NCBI GenBank assembly: GCA_019748295.1
Contig: JAIEPT010000018.1
Location: forward strand, 1-55,688
Length of the DNA: 55,688 bases
Direction of reading: 5' to 3'
Source of the DNA: Gemmataceae bacterium
Lineage (GTDB): Bacteria; Planctomycetota; Planctomycetia; Gemmatales; Gemmataceae
Positions 32,463-39,919 of this stretch are shown piece by piece. Every line of letters begins with the position of its first letter. Within the stretch, counting starts at the first letter, position 1. The position numbers were made by a program, and so were the translations under genes. The notes under the pieces are model-generated. The model saw nothing but the letters and a program-made list of their open reading frames with translations, made no database searches and had not been told where the DNA came from.

Positions 32463-32780
32463 ATGACTGTTGAACGTGGCACGCGTCGCCTTGAGGTGGG
32501 AGTCGTCACCAGCGACAAGATGAACAAGACTCGCCGGGTGGAAATCCCCCGGTTGGTGAAGCACCCCCGCTACAGCAAGTTCATTCGCCGCCGTACGGTG
32601 TGTAAGGTGCACGACGAGCAGAACGAGTCGCGCACCGGCGATACGGTCGAGATTTGCGAAGTTCGACCGATGTCGAAGACGAAGAGCTGGCGTCTCGTTC
32701 GGGTGGTGAAGAAAGCTCCGGAACAAGCAACCGCCGCCTCGGTGGCTGCCGCGGCCGCCGCTGCTGCCGAAAGCAAGTAG
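32463..32780 (+). CDS. rpsQ: Ribosomal protein uS17 with Ala-rich tail
   Basis: A 105-residue S17. The core is typical ([36 protein letters not shown]). It ends with an added tail of about 20 residues that is almost entirely alanine ([14 protein letters not shown]). Bacterial S17 is usually about 80-90 residues, so the tail is an extension likely exposed on the 30S surface. Confidence 0.95.
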   Translation: MTVERGTRRLEVGVVTSDKMNKTRRVEIPRLVKHPRYSKFIRRRTVCKVHDEQNESRTGDTVEICEVRPMSKTKSWRLVRVVKKAPEQATAASVAAAAAAAAESK

Positions 32781-32893
32781 CCGCGACGGCCGGACGTGCC
32801 GTTTCGGCTCTTCGTTCGTAAGCTAAGAAATCCGAAAGATCGACTGACCCGCTGGCTTTATGCCGGCCGCTCGCCTCGACGGGAAACGCGACC

Positions 32894-33265
32894 ATGATTC
32901 AGCAATATACGTGGGTTGACGTCGCGGACAACACCGGCGCCAAAGAATGCATGTGCATCAAGGTGCTTGGCGGAACCCGTCGCCGTTACGCCGGCCTGGG
33001 CGACATCATCATCGCTTCCGTGAAGAAGGCGATCCCTGGCGCCGACGTGAAGCCGGGCGATGTCGTCAAGGGCGTGGTGGTTCGTGTCCGCAAGCCCACG
33101 CGCCGCGCGGACGGAAGCTATGTTCGCTTCGACCGCAACGCGATGGTCATCCTGAACAAGGAAGACGAAAACCCGAAGGGCACGCGCATCTTCGGAGCCG
33201 TCGCTCGCGAACTTCGCGACAAGGGCTACCTGAAGATCGTCAGCCTTGCCAATGAAGTGGTTTAG
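32894..33265 (+). CDS. rplN: Ribosomal protein uL14
   Basis: A 123-residue L14 of normal length with [20 protein letters not shown] and [20 protein letters not shown], the family signature. L14 forms part of the inter-subunit bridge and the RsfS silencing site. Confidence 0.97.
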   Translation: MIQQYTWVDVADNTGAKECMCIKVLGGTRRRYAGLGDIIIASVKKAIPGADVKPGDVVKGVVVRVRKPTRRADGSYVRFDRNAMVILNKEDENPKGTRIFGAVARELRDKGYLKIVSLANEVV

Positions 33266-33330
33266 AACAAGCTATCGGCTGTCGGCTATCAGCCGCAAGC
33301 ACGAACCGAAAGACTAGCTGAGAGCCAGTT

Positions 33331-33666
33331 ATGATCATTCGCAAAGACGACACCGTGGAAGTCATCACCGGCGACGATGCCGGGACGACAGCGCGCGTGT
33401 TGCGAGTTATGCCCGACGTCAACAAGATCGTCGTCGAAGGCGTCAATCGCGTCTATCGCCATCTGAAGCCGTCGCGGCGCAATCCGCAGGGTGGCCGGCT
33501 CTCCAAGGAGATGCCGATCTCCGCGTCCAATGCGCTGGTCTACTGCCCGACATGCCGCAAGGGCGTTCGCGTCGGCAAGCAGATCAATGTGGGCGGCCGT
33601 AAGGAGCGAGTCTGCAAGAAGTGCAAGGCAAGCCTGGGCGCGATGGGCCCGGCTCGAGCGAAGTAG
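33331..33666 (+). CDS. rplX: Ribosomal protein uL24
   Basis: A 111-residue L24 with an N-terminal KOW motif (DDTVEVITGDDAGTTARVLR) and a C-terminal zinc-ribbon-like YCPTCRKG ... CKKCKAS. L24 initiates 50S assembly. Four cysteines suggest zinc binding. Confidence 0.96.
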   Translation: MIIRKDDTVEVITGDDAGTTARVLRVMPDVNKIVVEGVNRVYRHLKPSRRNPQGGRLSKEMPISASNALVYCPTCRKGVRVGKQINVGGRKERVCKKCKASLGAMGPARAK

Positions 33667-33713
33667 CATACGGCCGCGAATCGTCACCAGAGAACTTGCG
33701 AGAGGTAGGGGCC

Positions 33714-34256
33714 ATGGCCCGCTTGATGGATAAGTTTCGGAATGAGATCGCGAAGAAGCTTGGGGAGAAGCTCGGTCGCAGCAATGCGCTCGCCATCCCG
33801 AAGGTTCAGAAGATCGTCATCAACATGGGCGTCGGCAAGGCTCTCGCGGACAAGTCCCGCATGGAGCAGGCCGCCGATCAGCTCACGCAACTTGCCGGCC
33901 AACGTGCTCAGATCACGAAGGCGAAGAAGGCCATTTCCGCATTTCGCCTTCGCGAAAACAATGAAATCGGCTGCCGGGTGACCCTCCGCGGTCGCCGCAT
34001 GTACGAGTTTCTCGACCGCCTCATCAGCGTCGCCCTGCCCCGTATTCGCGACTTTCGCGGCGTGAATCCCAAGAGCTTCGACGGCAACGGCAACTACTCG
34101 ATCGGCCTCAGCGAACAACTGGTGTTCCCTGAGATCGACGCGGACAAGGTGAATTTCAGCCAAGGCATGGACATCACCTTCGTCACGAGCACTCGCAACG
34201 ACGACGAAGCTCGCGAGTTGCTCCGGGCGTTTGGAATGCCGTTCCGGGAAGCATAA
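33714..34256 (+). CDS. rplE: Ribosomal protein uL5
   Basis: A 180-residue L5 with VQKIVINMGVGKA and the C-terminal QGMDITFVTSTRNDDEARELL. L5 carries 5S rRNA. AGAGGTAGGG precedes the ATG at 33714, which I prefer over the longer reading that overlaps rplX. Confidence 0.97.
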   Translation: MARLMDKFRNEIAKKLGEKLGRSNALAIPKVQKIVINMGVGKALADKSRMEQAADQLTQLAGQRAQITKAKKAISAFRLRENNEIGCRVTLRGRRMYEFLDRLISVALPRIRDFRGVNPKSFDGNGNYSIGLSEQLVFPEIDADKVNFSQGMDITFVTSTRNDDEARELLRAFGMPFREA

Positions 34257-34259
34257 GGT

Positions 34260-34348
34260 AATTTCAGATTGCAAATTGCAGATTGCAAATTGAAGGACAT
34301 GCGAAGACAGTTTGGAAATTTGCAATTCGAGATTCGAAATTTGCAATG
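34260..34348. repeat. AT-rich inverted repeat between rplE and rpsN
   Basis: The arms at 34260-34292 (CAGATTGCAAATTGCAGATT) and 34315-34348 (GCAATTCGAGATTCGAAATT) are inverse complements with some mismatches. Its AT content stands out from the GC-rich surroundings. Confidence 0.8.
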
Positions 34349-34368
34349 TTGAAGGAACTCGGTGAGTA

Positions 34369-34605
34369 ATGTCAACGACTGCTAAACTTGTGGAATTTCA
34401 GCGGCAGCTTCTGCAAATGGAAGCTCCGAGGAAAGATCCCAAAGCCAAGAAATTGCGTCCTCGCGACATGATCCGCATTCGGCTCCGCTGCCGTCTTTGC
34501 GGTCGCCCTCGTGCGGTGTATCGCAAGTTCGGCATTTGCCGAATCTGCCTGCGCAGCATGGCGAACAATGGGTTGATTCCGGGCATGATGAAGGCGAGCT
34601 GGTAA
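34369..34605 (+). CDS. rpsN: Ribosomal protein uS14 (zinc-binding type)
   Basis: A 78-residue S14 with the C+ zinc ribbon [20 protein letters not shown] and the ending PGMMKASW. It is longer than the usual 61-residue zinc form because of an N-terminal extension of about 17 residues. Confidence 0.95.
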   Translation: MSTTAKLVEFQRQLLQMEAPRKDPKAKKLRPRDMIRIRLRCRLCGRPRAVYRKFGICRICLRSMANNGLIPGMMKASW

Positions 34606-34621
34606 GGGAGCGCGACAAGCC

Positions 34622-35062
34622 ATGATGACCGATCCGATCGCCGACATGTTGACGCGCATCCGAAACGGAAACCGGAATGAAACTCCGGCCGTGGACATGC
34701 CGCACACGATCATGAAGCAGAACATCGCCCAGGTTCTCAAGGACGAAGGCTTCGTCCTTGATTTCCAGGTGGGTTCGATGGTGGAGGAGGAAGGCCGCCA
34801 AGTCTTCCATCCTGGCGAAGTGAACACGCCGAAGAAGGTTCTTCGCGTGTTCCTGCGTTACGGCCCGGATGGCGAACGCGTGATTCGCCACATCGAGCGA
34901 TTCAGCTCCCCGGGTTGCCGGATCTATCGCGGCAGCCGCGAGCTTCGTCCGGTCCTGCAAGGATTGGGCATCAGCATTCTCAGCACCAACAAGGGCGTGA
35001 TGAGCGATCGTCAAGCTCGGGCGCAACGCGTCGGCGGCGAAATGATTTGCCGCGTTTGGTAA
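34622..35062 (+). CDS. rpsH: Ribosomal protein uS8
   Basis: A 146-residue S8 with DPIADMLTRIRNGNRNETPAV and the C-terminal GISILSTNKGVMSDRQARAQ signature. It is slightly longer than the usual about 132 residues because of a central acidic insertion (MVEEEGRQVFHPGEV). It follows rpsN by 16 bases. The start could be either of two adjacent ATGs. Confidence 0.96.
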   Translation: MMTDPIADMLTRIRNGNRNETPAVDMPHTIMKQNIAQVLKDEGFVLDFQVGSMVEEEGRQVFHPGEVNTPKKVLRVFLRYGPDGERVIRHIERFSSPGCRIYRGSRELRPVLQGLGISILSTNKGVMSDRQARAQRVGGEMICRVW

Positions 35063-35092
35063 TTCGGATCCATCGAGAATAGGACGCACGCC

Positions 35093-35677
35093 ATGTCCCG
35101 TATCGGCAAGCAACCGGTCGCCATCCCCGCGGGGGTCAAGGTGTCGGTCGCCAGCAATCTGGTGAAGGTGGAAGGCCCCAAGGGCAAGCTCGAACTCGTC
35201 TCGCATCCGCAGATGCAGGTGAGCTACGACGAAGGCACGAAGGCGATCAGAGTCGTGCGTCCCGCCGACGATCGACTCAATCGCTCGCTGCACGGCCTCA
35301 CCCGCAGCTTGATCAAGAACATGGTCGAAGGCGTCGTGAAGGGCTACGAGAAGAAGCTCCTCATCGAAGGCGTCGGCTACCAGGCTCGTATGGACAAGAA
35401 GGCGGTTGTCCTGACCGTCGGCTATGCGAACCAGATCCGCAAGGATCCGCCGGAAGGCGTGACGGTCGATGTGGCCGATCCGACAGGCAAGGCGCTGAAG
35501 CCGGGCGATCCAGGCACGCTCATCATCGTTCGCGGCGCCGACAAGCAGAAGGTCGGCCAGTTCGCCGCCGAGATCCGCGCCTCCCGTAAGCCGGAGCCCT
35601 ACAAGGGCAAAGGCATCCGCTACGAGAACGAGACGGTTCGTCGCAAGGAAGGCAAGAGCTTCACCAGCGGCGGTTGA
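35093..35677 (+). CDS. rplF: Ribosomal protein uL6
   Basis: A 194-residue L6 starting SRIGKQPVAIPAGVKV and ending in the family motif PEPYKGKGIRYENETVRRKEGKS. It has two related domains. L6 lies by the factor-binding site. Confidence 0.97.
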   Translation: MSRIGKQPVAIPAGVKVSVASNLVKVEGPKGKLELVSHPQMQVSYDEGTKAIRVVRPADDRLNRSLHGLTRSLIKNMVEGVVKGYEKKLLIEGVGYQARMDKKAVVLTVGYANQIRKDPPEGVTVDVADPTGKALKPGDPGTLIIVRGADKQKVGQFAAEIRASRKPEPYKGKGIRYENETVRRKEGKSFTSGG

Positions 35678-35768
35678 TCGAAGCGGTTGATCGAAATACT
35701 TGGGCTTCAGCGTTGGCATCCGTGCATGGCGCTTGCCGGCTGATTCGCCAGATGGGGAACGAAGGACC

Positions 35769-36131
35769 ATGGACCAACAAAAACGCAAGAAGATCCGCCA
35801 GCTCCGGCGCCGCAACCACGTGCGACGCCTGGTTCGCGGGACGGCTGAACGCCCCCGCCTGACCGTCTTTCGCAGCTCGAAGCACATCTATGCTCAGCTC
35901 ATCGACGACGATCAAGGCGTGACGCTCGCCGCGGCCGGCAGCGCGAACAAGAAGGGCGAAGTCAAGTACGGCGGCAACGTCGCCGCGGCTCAGGCGATCG
36001 GCAAACGTCTCGCTGAAGCCGCCAAGGAAAAGGGCATCACCCTGGCCGCGTTCGACCGAGGCCACTACCGCTACCACGGCCGCATCAAGGCTCTGGCCGA
36101 AGCGGCCCGCGAAGGCGGATTGCAGTTTTAA
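35769..36131 (+). CDS. rplR: Ribosomal protein uL18
   Basis: A 120-residue L18 with a basic N-terminal helix, the strand [18 protein letters not shown] and the ending [19 protein letters not shown]. It binds 5S rRNA with L5. AAGGA precedes the ATG at 35769; the frame to 35700 has no support. Confidence 0.96.
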   Translation: MDQQKRKKIRQLRRRNHVRRLVRGTAERPRLTVFRSSKHIYAQLIDDDQGVTLAAAGSANKKGEVKYGGNVAAAQAIGKRLAEAAKEKGITLAAFDRGHYRYHGRIKALAEAAREGGLQF

Positions 36132-36140
36132 GCGTGGATG

Positions 36141-36193
36141 CAAGTTTATTGACTTGCATTATTCGATATAAAACCGGCAAGTTCATAAACTTG
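36141..36193. repeat. CAAGTTTATTGACTTG hairpin pair before rpsE
   Basis: CAAGTTTATTGACTTG (36141-36156) and CAAGTTCATAAACTTG (36178-36193) are each nearly self-palindromic and also inverse copies of each other. A similar ACAAGTTTATTAACTTGT occurs at 55583. Confidence 0.8.
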
Positions 36194-36219
36194 TCGCCAC
36201 GAAGGCAGGAATAGATCCC

Positions 36220-36717
36220 ATGGCGAGAGAACGAGAAGGCCGACAGGACGGGCTCGAAGAACGGGTCGTTAAGATCCGTCGTTGCTCGTCCGTGGTCAAG
36301 GGCGGTCGTCGCTTCAGCTTCAATGCCCTGGTCGTCGTCGGCGACCGCAAGGGACGCGTGACCTGGGGTTACGGCAAGGCAAACGAAGTTCCGCCCGCTG
36401 TCGAGAAGGCCGCCAAGGATGCTCAGGAAACCCTGAAGCGGCAGAAGAAGATTTCGCTTCGCGGCGAAACGATTCCTCATCGCATCGTGGGCCGATTCGG
36501 CGCCAGCCAGGTCGTTCTGGTTCCCGCGGGCCCCGGCACCGGCGTTAAGGCCGGCCCCGGCGTCCGCGACGTCCTCGAGTGCGCCGGCATCCACAATATC
36601 CTGACCAAGACGCACGGCAGCACCAACCCGATCAACCTCGTGAAAGCGACCATCCAGGGCCTCCTGGAACTTCGTACTCGCGAGGAAGTGGCGGCTCTCC
36701 GCGGAGTGTCTCTCTAA
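36220..36717 (+). CDS. rpsE: Ribosomal protein uS5
   Basis: A 165-residue S5 with VVKGGRRFSFNALVVVGD, the double-stranded RNA-binding region, and GTGVKAGPGVRDVLECAGI. It acts in decoding accuracy at the mRNA entry. Its stop codon TAA shares one base with the ATG of rplO; rpmD (L30), usually found here, is absent. Confidence 0.97.
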   Translation: MAREREGRQDGLEERVVKIRRCSSVVKGGRRFSFNALVVVGDRKGRVTWGYGKANEVPPAVEKAAKDAQETLKRQKKISLRGETIPHRIVGRFGASQVVLVPAGPGTGVKAGPGVRDVLECAGIHNILTKTHGSTNPINLVKATIQGLLELRTREEVAALRGVSL

Positions 36718-37247
36718 TGGACCTGACTCAAGTACATCAAGGCATCACCAAGCGGAAGCTGAAGAAGCGAGTCGGCCGCGGCATCGGTTCGGGTCACGGA
36801 AAGACGGCTTCGCGCGGCCATAAAGGCCAGTACGCATCCGCCGGCGCCCGCCTCTTCCGTTGGACGTTCGAAGGCGGCCAGATGCCGCTTTTCCGCCGCA
36901 TCCCCAAGCGAGGCTTCAGCCACGGCACATGGGATGAAATCTCGCACGAAATCAATGTCGGCGATCTCGACACCGCTTTCGAAGACGGCGCCGAGATCAA
37001 CTTGCTGACGCTTCGCGACGCGGGCATCATCAAGAGTCAAGGCAAGCTTTTGCGGATCCTCGGCGAAGGCGAAGTGACCAAGCGGTTCATCATCGTCGCC
37101 GACCACGTCACGAAGTCCGCGACCGAGAAGATCAAGGCGAAGGGGGGCACGGTGACGTTGATTCCCAAGCCCAAGAAGCCGGTCAGGAACAAGATGGGAT
37201 CCAAGAAAGCCGCCCGCGACAAGGCACTCGGCGAGAAGAAGGCCTAA
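36717..37247 (+). CDS. rplO: Ribosomal protein uL15
   Basis: A 176-residue L15 with the glycine-rich start KKRVGRGIGSGHGKTASRGHKG and the core GGQMPLFRRIPKRGF. The C-terminus carries a basic tail (KKPVRNKMGSKKAARDKALGEKKA) longer than usual. The start codon overlaps the rpsE stop (TAATG). Confidence 0.97.
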   Translation: MDLTQVHQGITKRKLKKRVGRGIGSGHGKTASRGHKGQYASAGARLFRWTFEGGQMPLFRRIPKRGFSHGTWDEISHEINVGDLDTAFEDGAEINLLTLRDAGIIKSQGKLLRILGEGEVTKRFIIVADHVTKSATEKIKAKGGTVTLIPKPKKPVRNKMGSKKAARDKALGEKKA

Positions 37248-37552
37248 GCAGGTCCCATACCGATATCCCGAAGCGAGCCGAGAGCACAAGCGACGGATGC
37301 AGTCATCGCTTGAGTTCGCGGCTCTTTTCGGTTCTAATGCCGCCGCGGAGTTTCGAGCTCCAGAGCCACAGAGGACACAGAGATAGGCGAAAAGTCGAGA
37401 ATCAGAGATCCGGGCATGAAGAAGGAAGATGCAGTGCGGGCATGTTCCGATCCTCATTCTCCGATTTCCGATCTTCTGCCTTTCTCTGTGTCCTCTGCGA
37501 CTTTGTGCTTAGTTGACTGAGTAGGTTGAGCAGGATTCTCAGGAAGGATTTC
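37248..37552. other. 305-base gap between rplO and secY
   Basis: No gene is seen. It contains the CACAGAGGACACAGAG repeat at 37364-37511 and a ribosome site AGGAAGGA just before secY. An independent secY promoter is possible but I cannot point to clear -35/-10 boxes. Confidence 0.5.
37364..37511. repeat. CACAGAGGACACAGAG inverted repeat, copy 3
   Basis: The left arm CCAGAGCCACAGAGGACACA (37370) and the right arm ending CTCTGTGTCCTCTGCGACTT are inverse complements; the interior also holds an inverted CCGATTTCCGATC/GAGAATCAGAGATCCGG-like segment. Related to 30362 and 30864. Confidence 0.88.
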
Positions 37553-38947
37553 ATGGCCACCGCCACCATTTCCCGACGCGGAATCGCCCATACGCTGGCG
37601 AACAATCCGATCGTCACGATCTTCCGCATCAAGGAACTTCGGCAGAAGATCATCATCACCCTGCTTTTCCTGGCCATCTATCGCATCGGCTTCCACATTC
37701 CGTTGCCGATCGTCAATCAGGAAAAGCTTGGCCGAAATCTCGGCGATCAGGGCCTTCTCGGCATGGTCTCGATGTTCTCGGGCGGGAACTTGGCACAGAG
37801 CACGATCTTCGCCCTCGGCATCATGCCGTACATCTCGGCGTCGATCATTTTTCAGCTGCTCGCAAGCGTTCTTCCGGCTCTGGAAAAGCTCCAGAAGGAA
37901 GGCGAAGCGGGCCGCAAGAAAATCAACGAATACACGCGCTACGCGACCGTGTTCATCTGCGTCTTGCAGGCATGGTTCTGGGTATCCAGCATGGTTCGGC
38001 CTGAAGCGGAAGGAGGTTCGCAACTCGCCTTGCCTGGCTTCGGCAACGGGTTCAACATCCTGGTCTCGGTCATAACCATGACCGCAGGCACCGTGCTCCT
38101 GATGTGGATCGGCGAGCAGATCGACGAATACGGCATCGGCAACGGCATCAGCCTCATCATCATGGCCGGCATCGTCGCCCGCATTCCGGAAGCGTTTTAC
38201 GGCCTCTTCTTCGAACACGGCCGCGTCAAGTGGTCGGCCTTCACTCTGGGCGGAGGCGGGCCGGGCGAAATCGGTTTGGAAAAGATCGTGGCGCTCGTTG
38301 TCTTGTTCGTTGCCATCGTCGTCGCGGTGGTCGCGATCACCAAGGGACAACGCCGCATCCCCACGCAGTCGGCCAAGCACGTCCGCGGCCGTCGCGTGTA
38401 TGGCGGCACTCGCCAGTTCCTGCCGCTCCGCATCAACCAGGCGGGCGTCATGCCGGTGATCTTCGCGAGCAGCTTGCTGATTCTGCCGATGTTCGTCTTC
38501 AAGTGGCTCAGCCAGGTGTTCCCGAACGGCCCCTGGGGCACGCTCTCGTACACCTTCGAGCGGCAGGGCTACCTCTACAACATCTCCTACATCTTACTGA
38601 TCTATTTCTTCTGCTACTTCTGGACGGCCATCACCTTCAATCCGCAGGACATGGCCAACAACCTGAAGGACTACGGCAGCTTCATCCCTGGCTATCGCCC
38701 GGGCAAGAGCACTGCGGACTACCTCGAAAAGGTGATCACCCGCATCACGTATGTGGGCGCCGCGTTCCTCGCGGTGATCGCGATCATCCCGAGCATTGTC
38801 TCGAATGCGATGGGCGTGAACTACGCGGTCGCCAGCTTCTACGGCGGAACCGGCCTGCTCATCGTGATCAGCGTGGCCCTTGATTTGGTTCAGAAGATCA
38901 ACAGCCACCTCGTCATGCGAAACTACCCCGGCTTGACCGAGGACTAG
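37553..38947 (+). CDS. secY: Protein translocase channel subunit SecY
   Basis: A 464-residue, ten-helix SecY. Evident features are the N-terminal IFRIKELRQKIIITLLFLAIYRIG, the plug region NLAQSTIFALGIMPYISASIIFQLL, the GNGISLIIMAGI helix and the cytoplasmic loop QRRIPTQSAKHVRGRRVYGG that contacts the ribosome and SecA. AGGAAGGA five bases before the ATG fixes the start. adk, map, infA and rpmJ, which often follow, are absent. Confidence 0.98.
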   Translation: MATATISRRGIAHTLANNPIVTIFRIKELRQKIIITLLFLAIYRIGFHIPLPIVNQEKLGRNLGDQGLLGMVSMFSGGNLAQSTIFALGIMPYISASIIFQLLASVLPALEKLQKEGEAGRKKINEYTRYATVFICVLQAWFWVSSMVRPEAEGGSQLALPGFGNGFNILVSVITMTAGTVLLMWIGEQIDEYGIGNGISLIIMAGIVARIPEAFYGLFFEHGRVKWSAFTLGGGGPGEIGLEKIVALVVLFVAIVVAVVAITKGQRRIPTQSAKHVRGRRVYGGTRQFLPLRINQAGVMPVIFASSLLILPMFVFKWLSQVFPNGPWGTLSYTFERQGYLYNISYILLIYFFCYFWTAITFNPQDMANNLKDYGSFIPGYRPGKSTADYLEKVITRITYVGAAFLAVIAIIPSIVSNAMGVNYAVASFYGGTGLLIVISVALDLVQKINSHLVMRNYPGLTED

Positions 38948-39282
38948 TGTGGTCGTCACGCTCCGCGCGACGTCAGCGAGGACTTGGTCAGCTAAAATTG
39001 TCGGGCATATGTACCTTGAAGTGGATAAGTCCAACTTCGGGAACCTTTGCCCGACATTTCATTTGGGCTGTGACGCAGAACGGATTGTTGACCCTGTCGC
39101 CGCTGACCTCACGCAAAAGTGTGAGGATCCGAGAGCAGTCCTTGCGCTCCGCAGCGTGTGAGGTTTTTGCCGTCGATTGCGGGAAGGCGGGTAGGCATGC
39201 CACGCGGGTGGCGTTGGTTGTCGCTTGGCGTTAAGGTTCCACTCGCGAGCCGATGCCGATTGCGGCATCGGCTCGCTTGCCT
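38948..39282. other. Gap after secY with small hairpins
   Basis: No convincing gene. A hairpin AATTGTCGGGCA / TGCCCGACAT (about 38997-39057) with an inner GAAGTGGA/TCCAACTTC pair could end the ribosomal transcript, though it lacks a T-run. A second inverted segment (CCTCACGC / GCGTGTGAGG) is at about 39107-39163. Confidence 0.5.
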
Positions 39283-39798
39283 TCATTCGCCGTGTGCCGA
39301 CGTCTTTTGGGGAACCGGGGCCTTTTCGGCCGGCGTGCCTTGTTCTACGCGAGTTTGGCTGGGCTGCCGGCGCAGGGCTTCGGGCCGCAGCAGGTTGTGA
39401 CTCAGCGCCCACAGCACCAAGACTGCCTGCGCCTTCTTGACTCCTTGCACCCTCACCGCGTACAGGTTCGCGTTCCGCGCTTGCGCGTGGGTCCGCTTCG
39501 CGGTCGAGGCCCGACAGGCGTACCGCGCCTTCGGCTCCGCCTGCCCCGTCTGCGCTCGGAACTCCTTCATCGCCGCGCCGTCCCGCATCTTGGCAGCATA
39601 AGGATCTTTTTCCTCACGCAACTGCTTCGCCTCCTCCTTGAGCGGCGCGTACCAGACGATTACCTCCGCATGAGCCGGCTCCACGTTCGCCCTCGCCGTG
39701 AAGCCGCCGTCCACCAGCATCGCCTCGGGAACCTTGCCCGCGGGCCTGCGAATCGAGTTCGCCATCGGCTCCAGTTCGCCCGCGTCGTTGCCCGCGCT
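39283..39798 (-). pseudogene. IS1182-family transposase remnant
   Basis: The frame reads NDAGELEPMANSIRRPAGK, then PEAMLVDGGFTA, VIVWYAPLKEE, KARYACRASTAKRTHAQARN and AVLVLWALSHNLLR. This order matches the C-terminal half of IS1182-type DDE transposases, including the VDGGF strand with an aspartate and the ALxHNLLR end. The N-terminal half with the first catalytic residues is missing upstream, toward carB, and I cannot place terminal inverted repeats. It is a dead fragment. Confidence 0.75.
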
Positions 39799-39919
39799 GC
39801 TCGCATGACCTCGCATGGCGGCTGACCTCACGCGGACCGAGAGGACCGCTCTGGCGTCCCCTTGGTCTTCGGGTTCGCGCCCATAGGATGATTCGGACCC
39901 ATTCGTTCCGGATCCCACC

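Noticed and set aside
38949-39161. Small plus-strand gene after secY
   Set aside because: The frame overlaps hairpins, lacks a ribosome site and shows no family resemblance.
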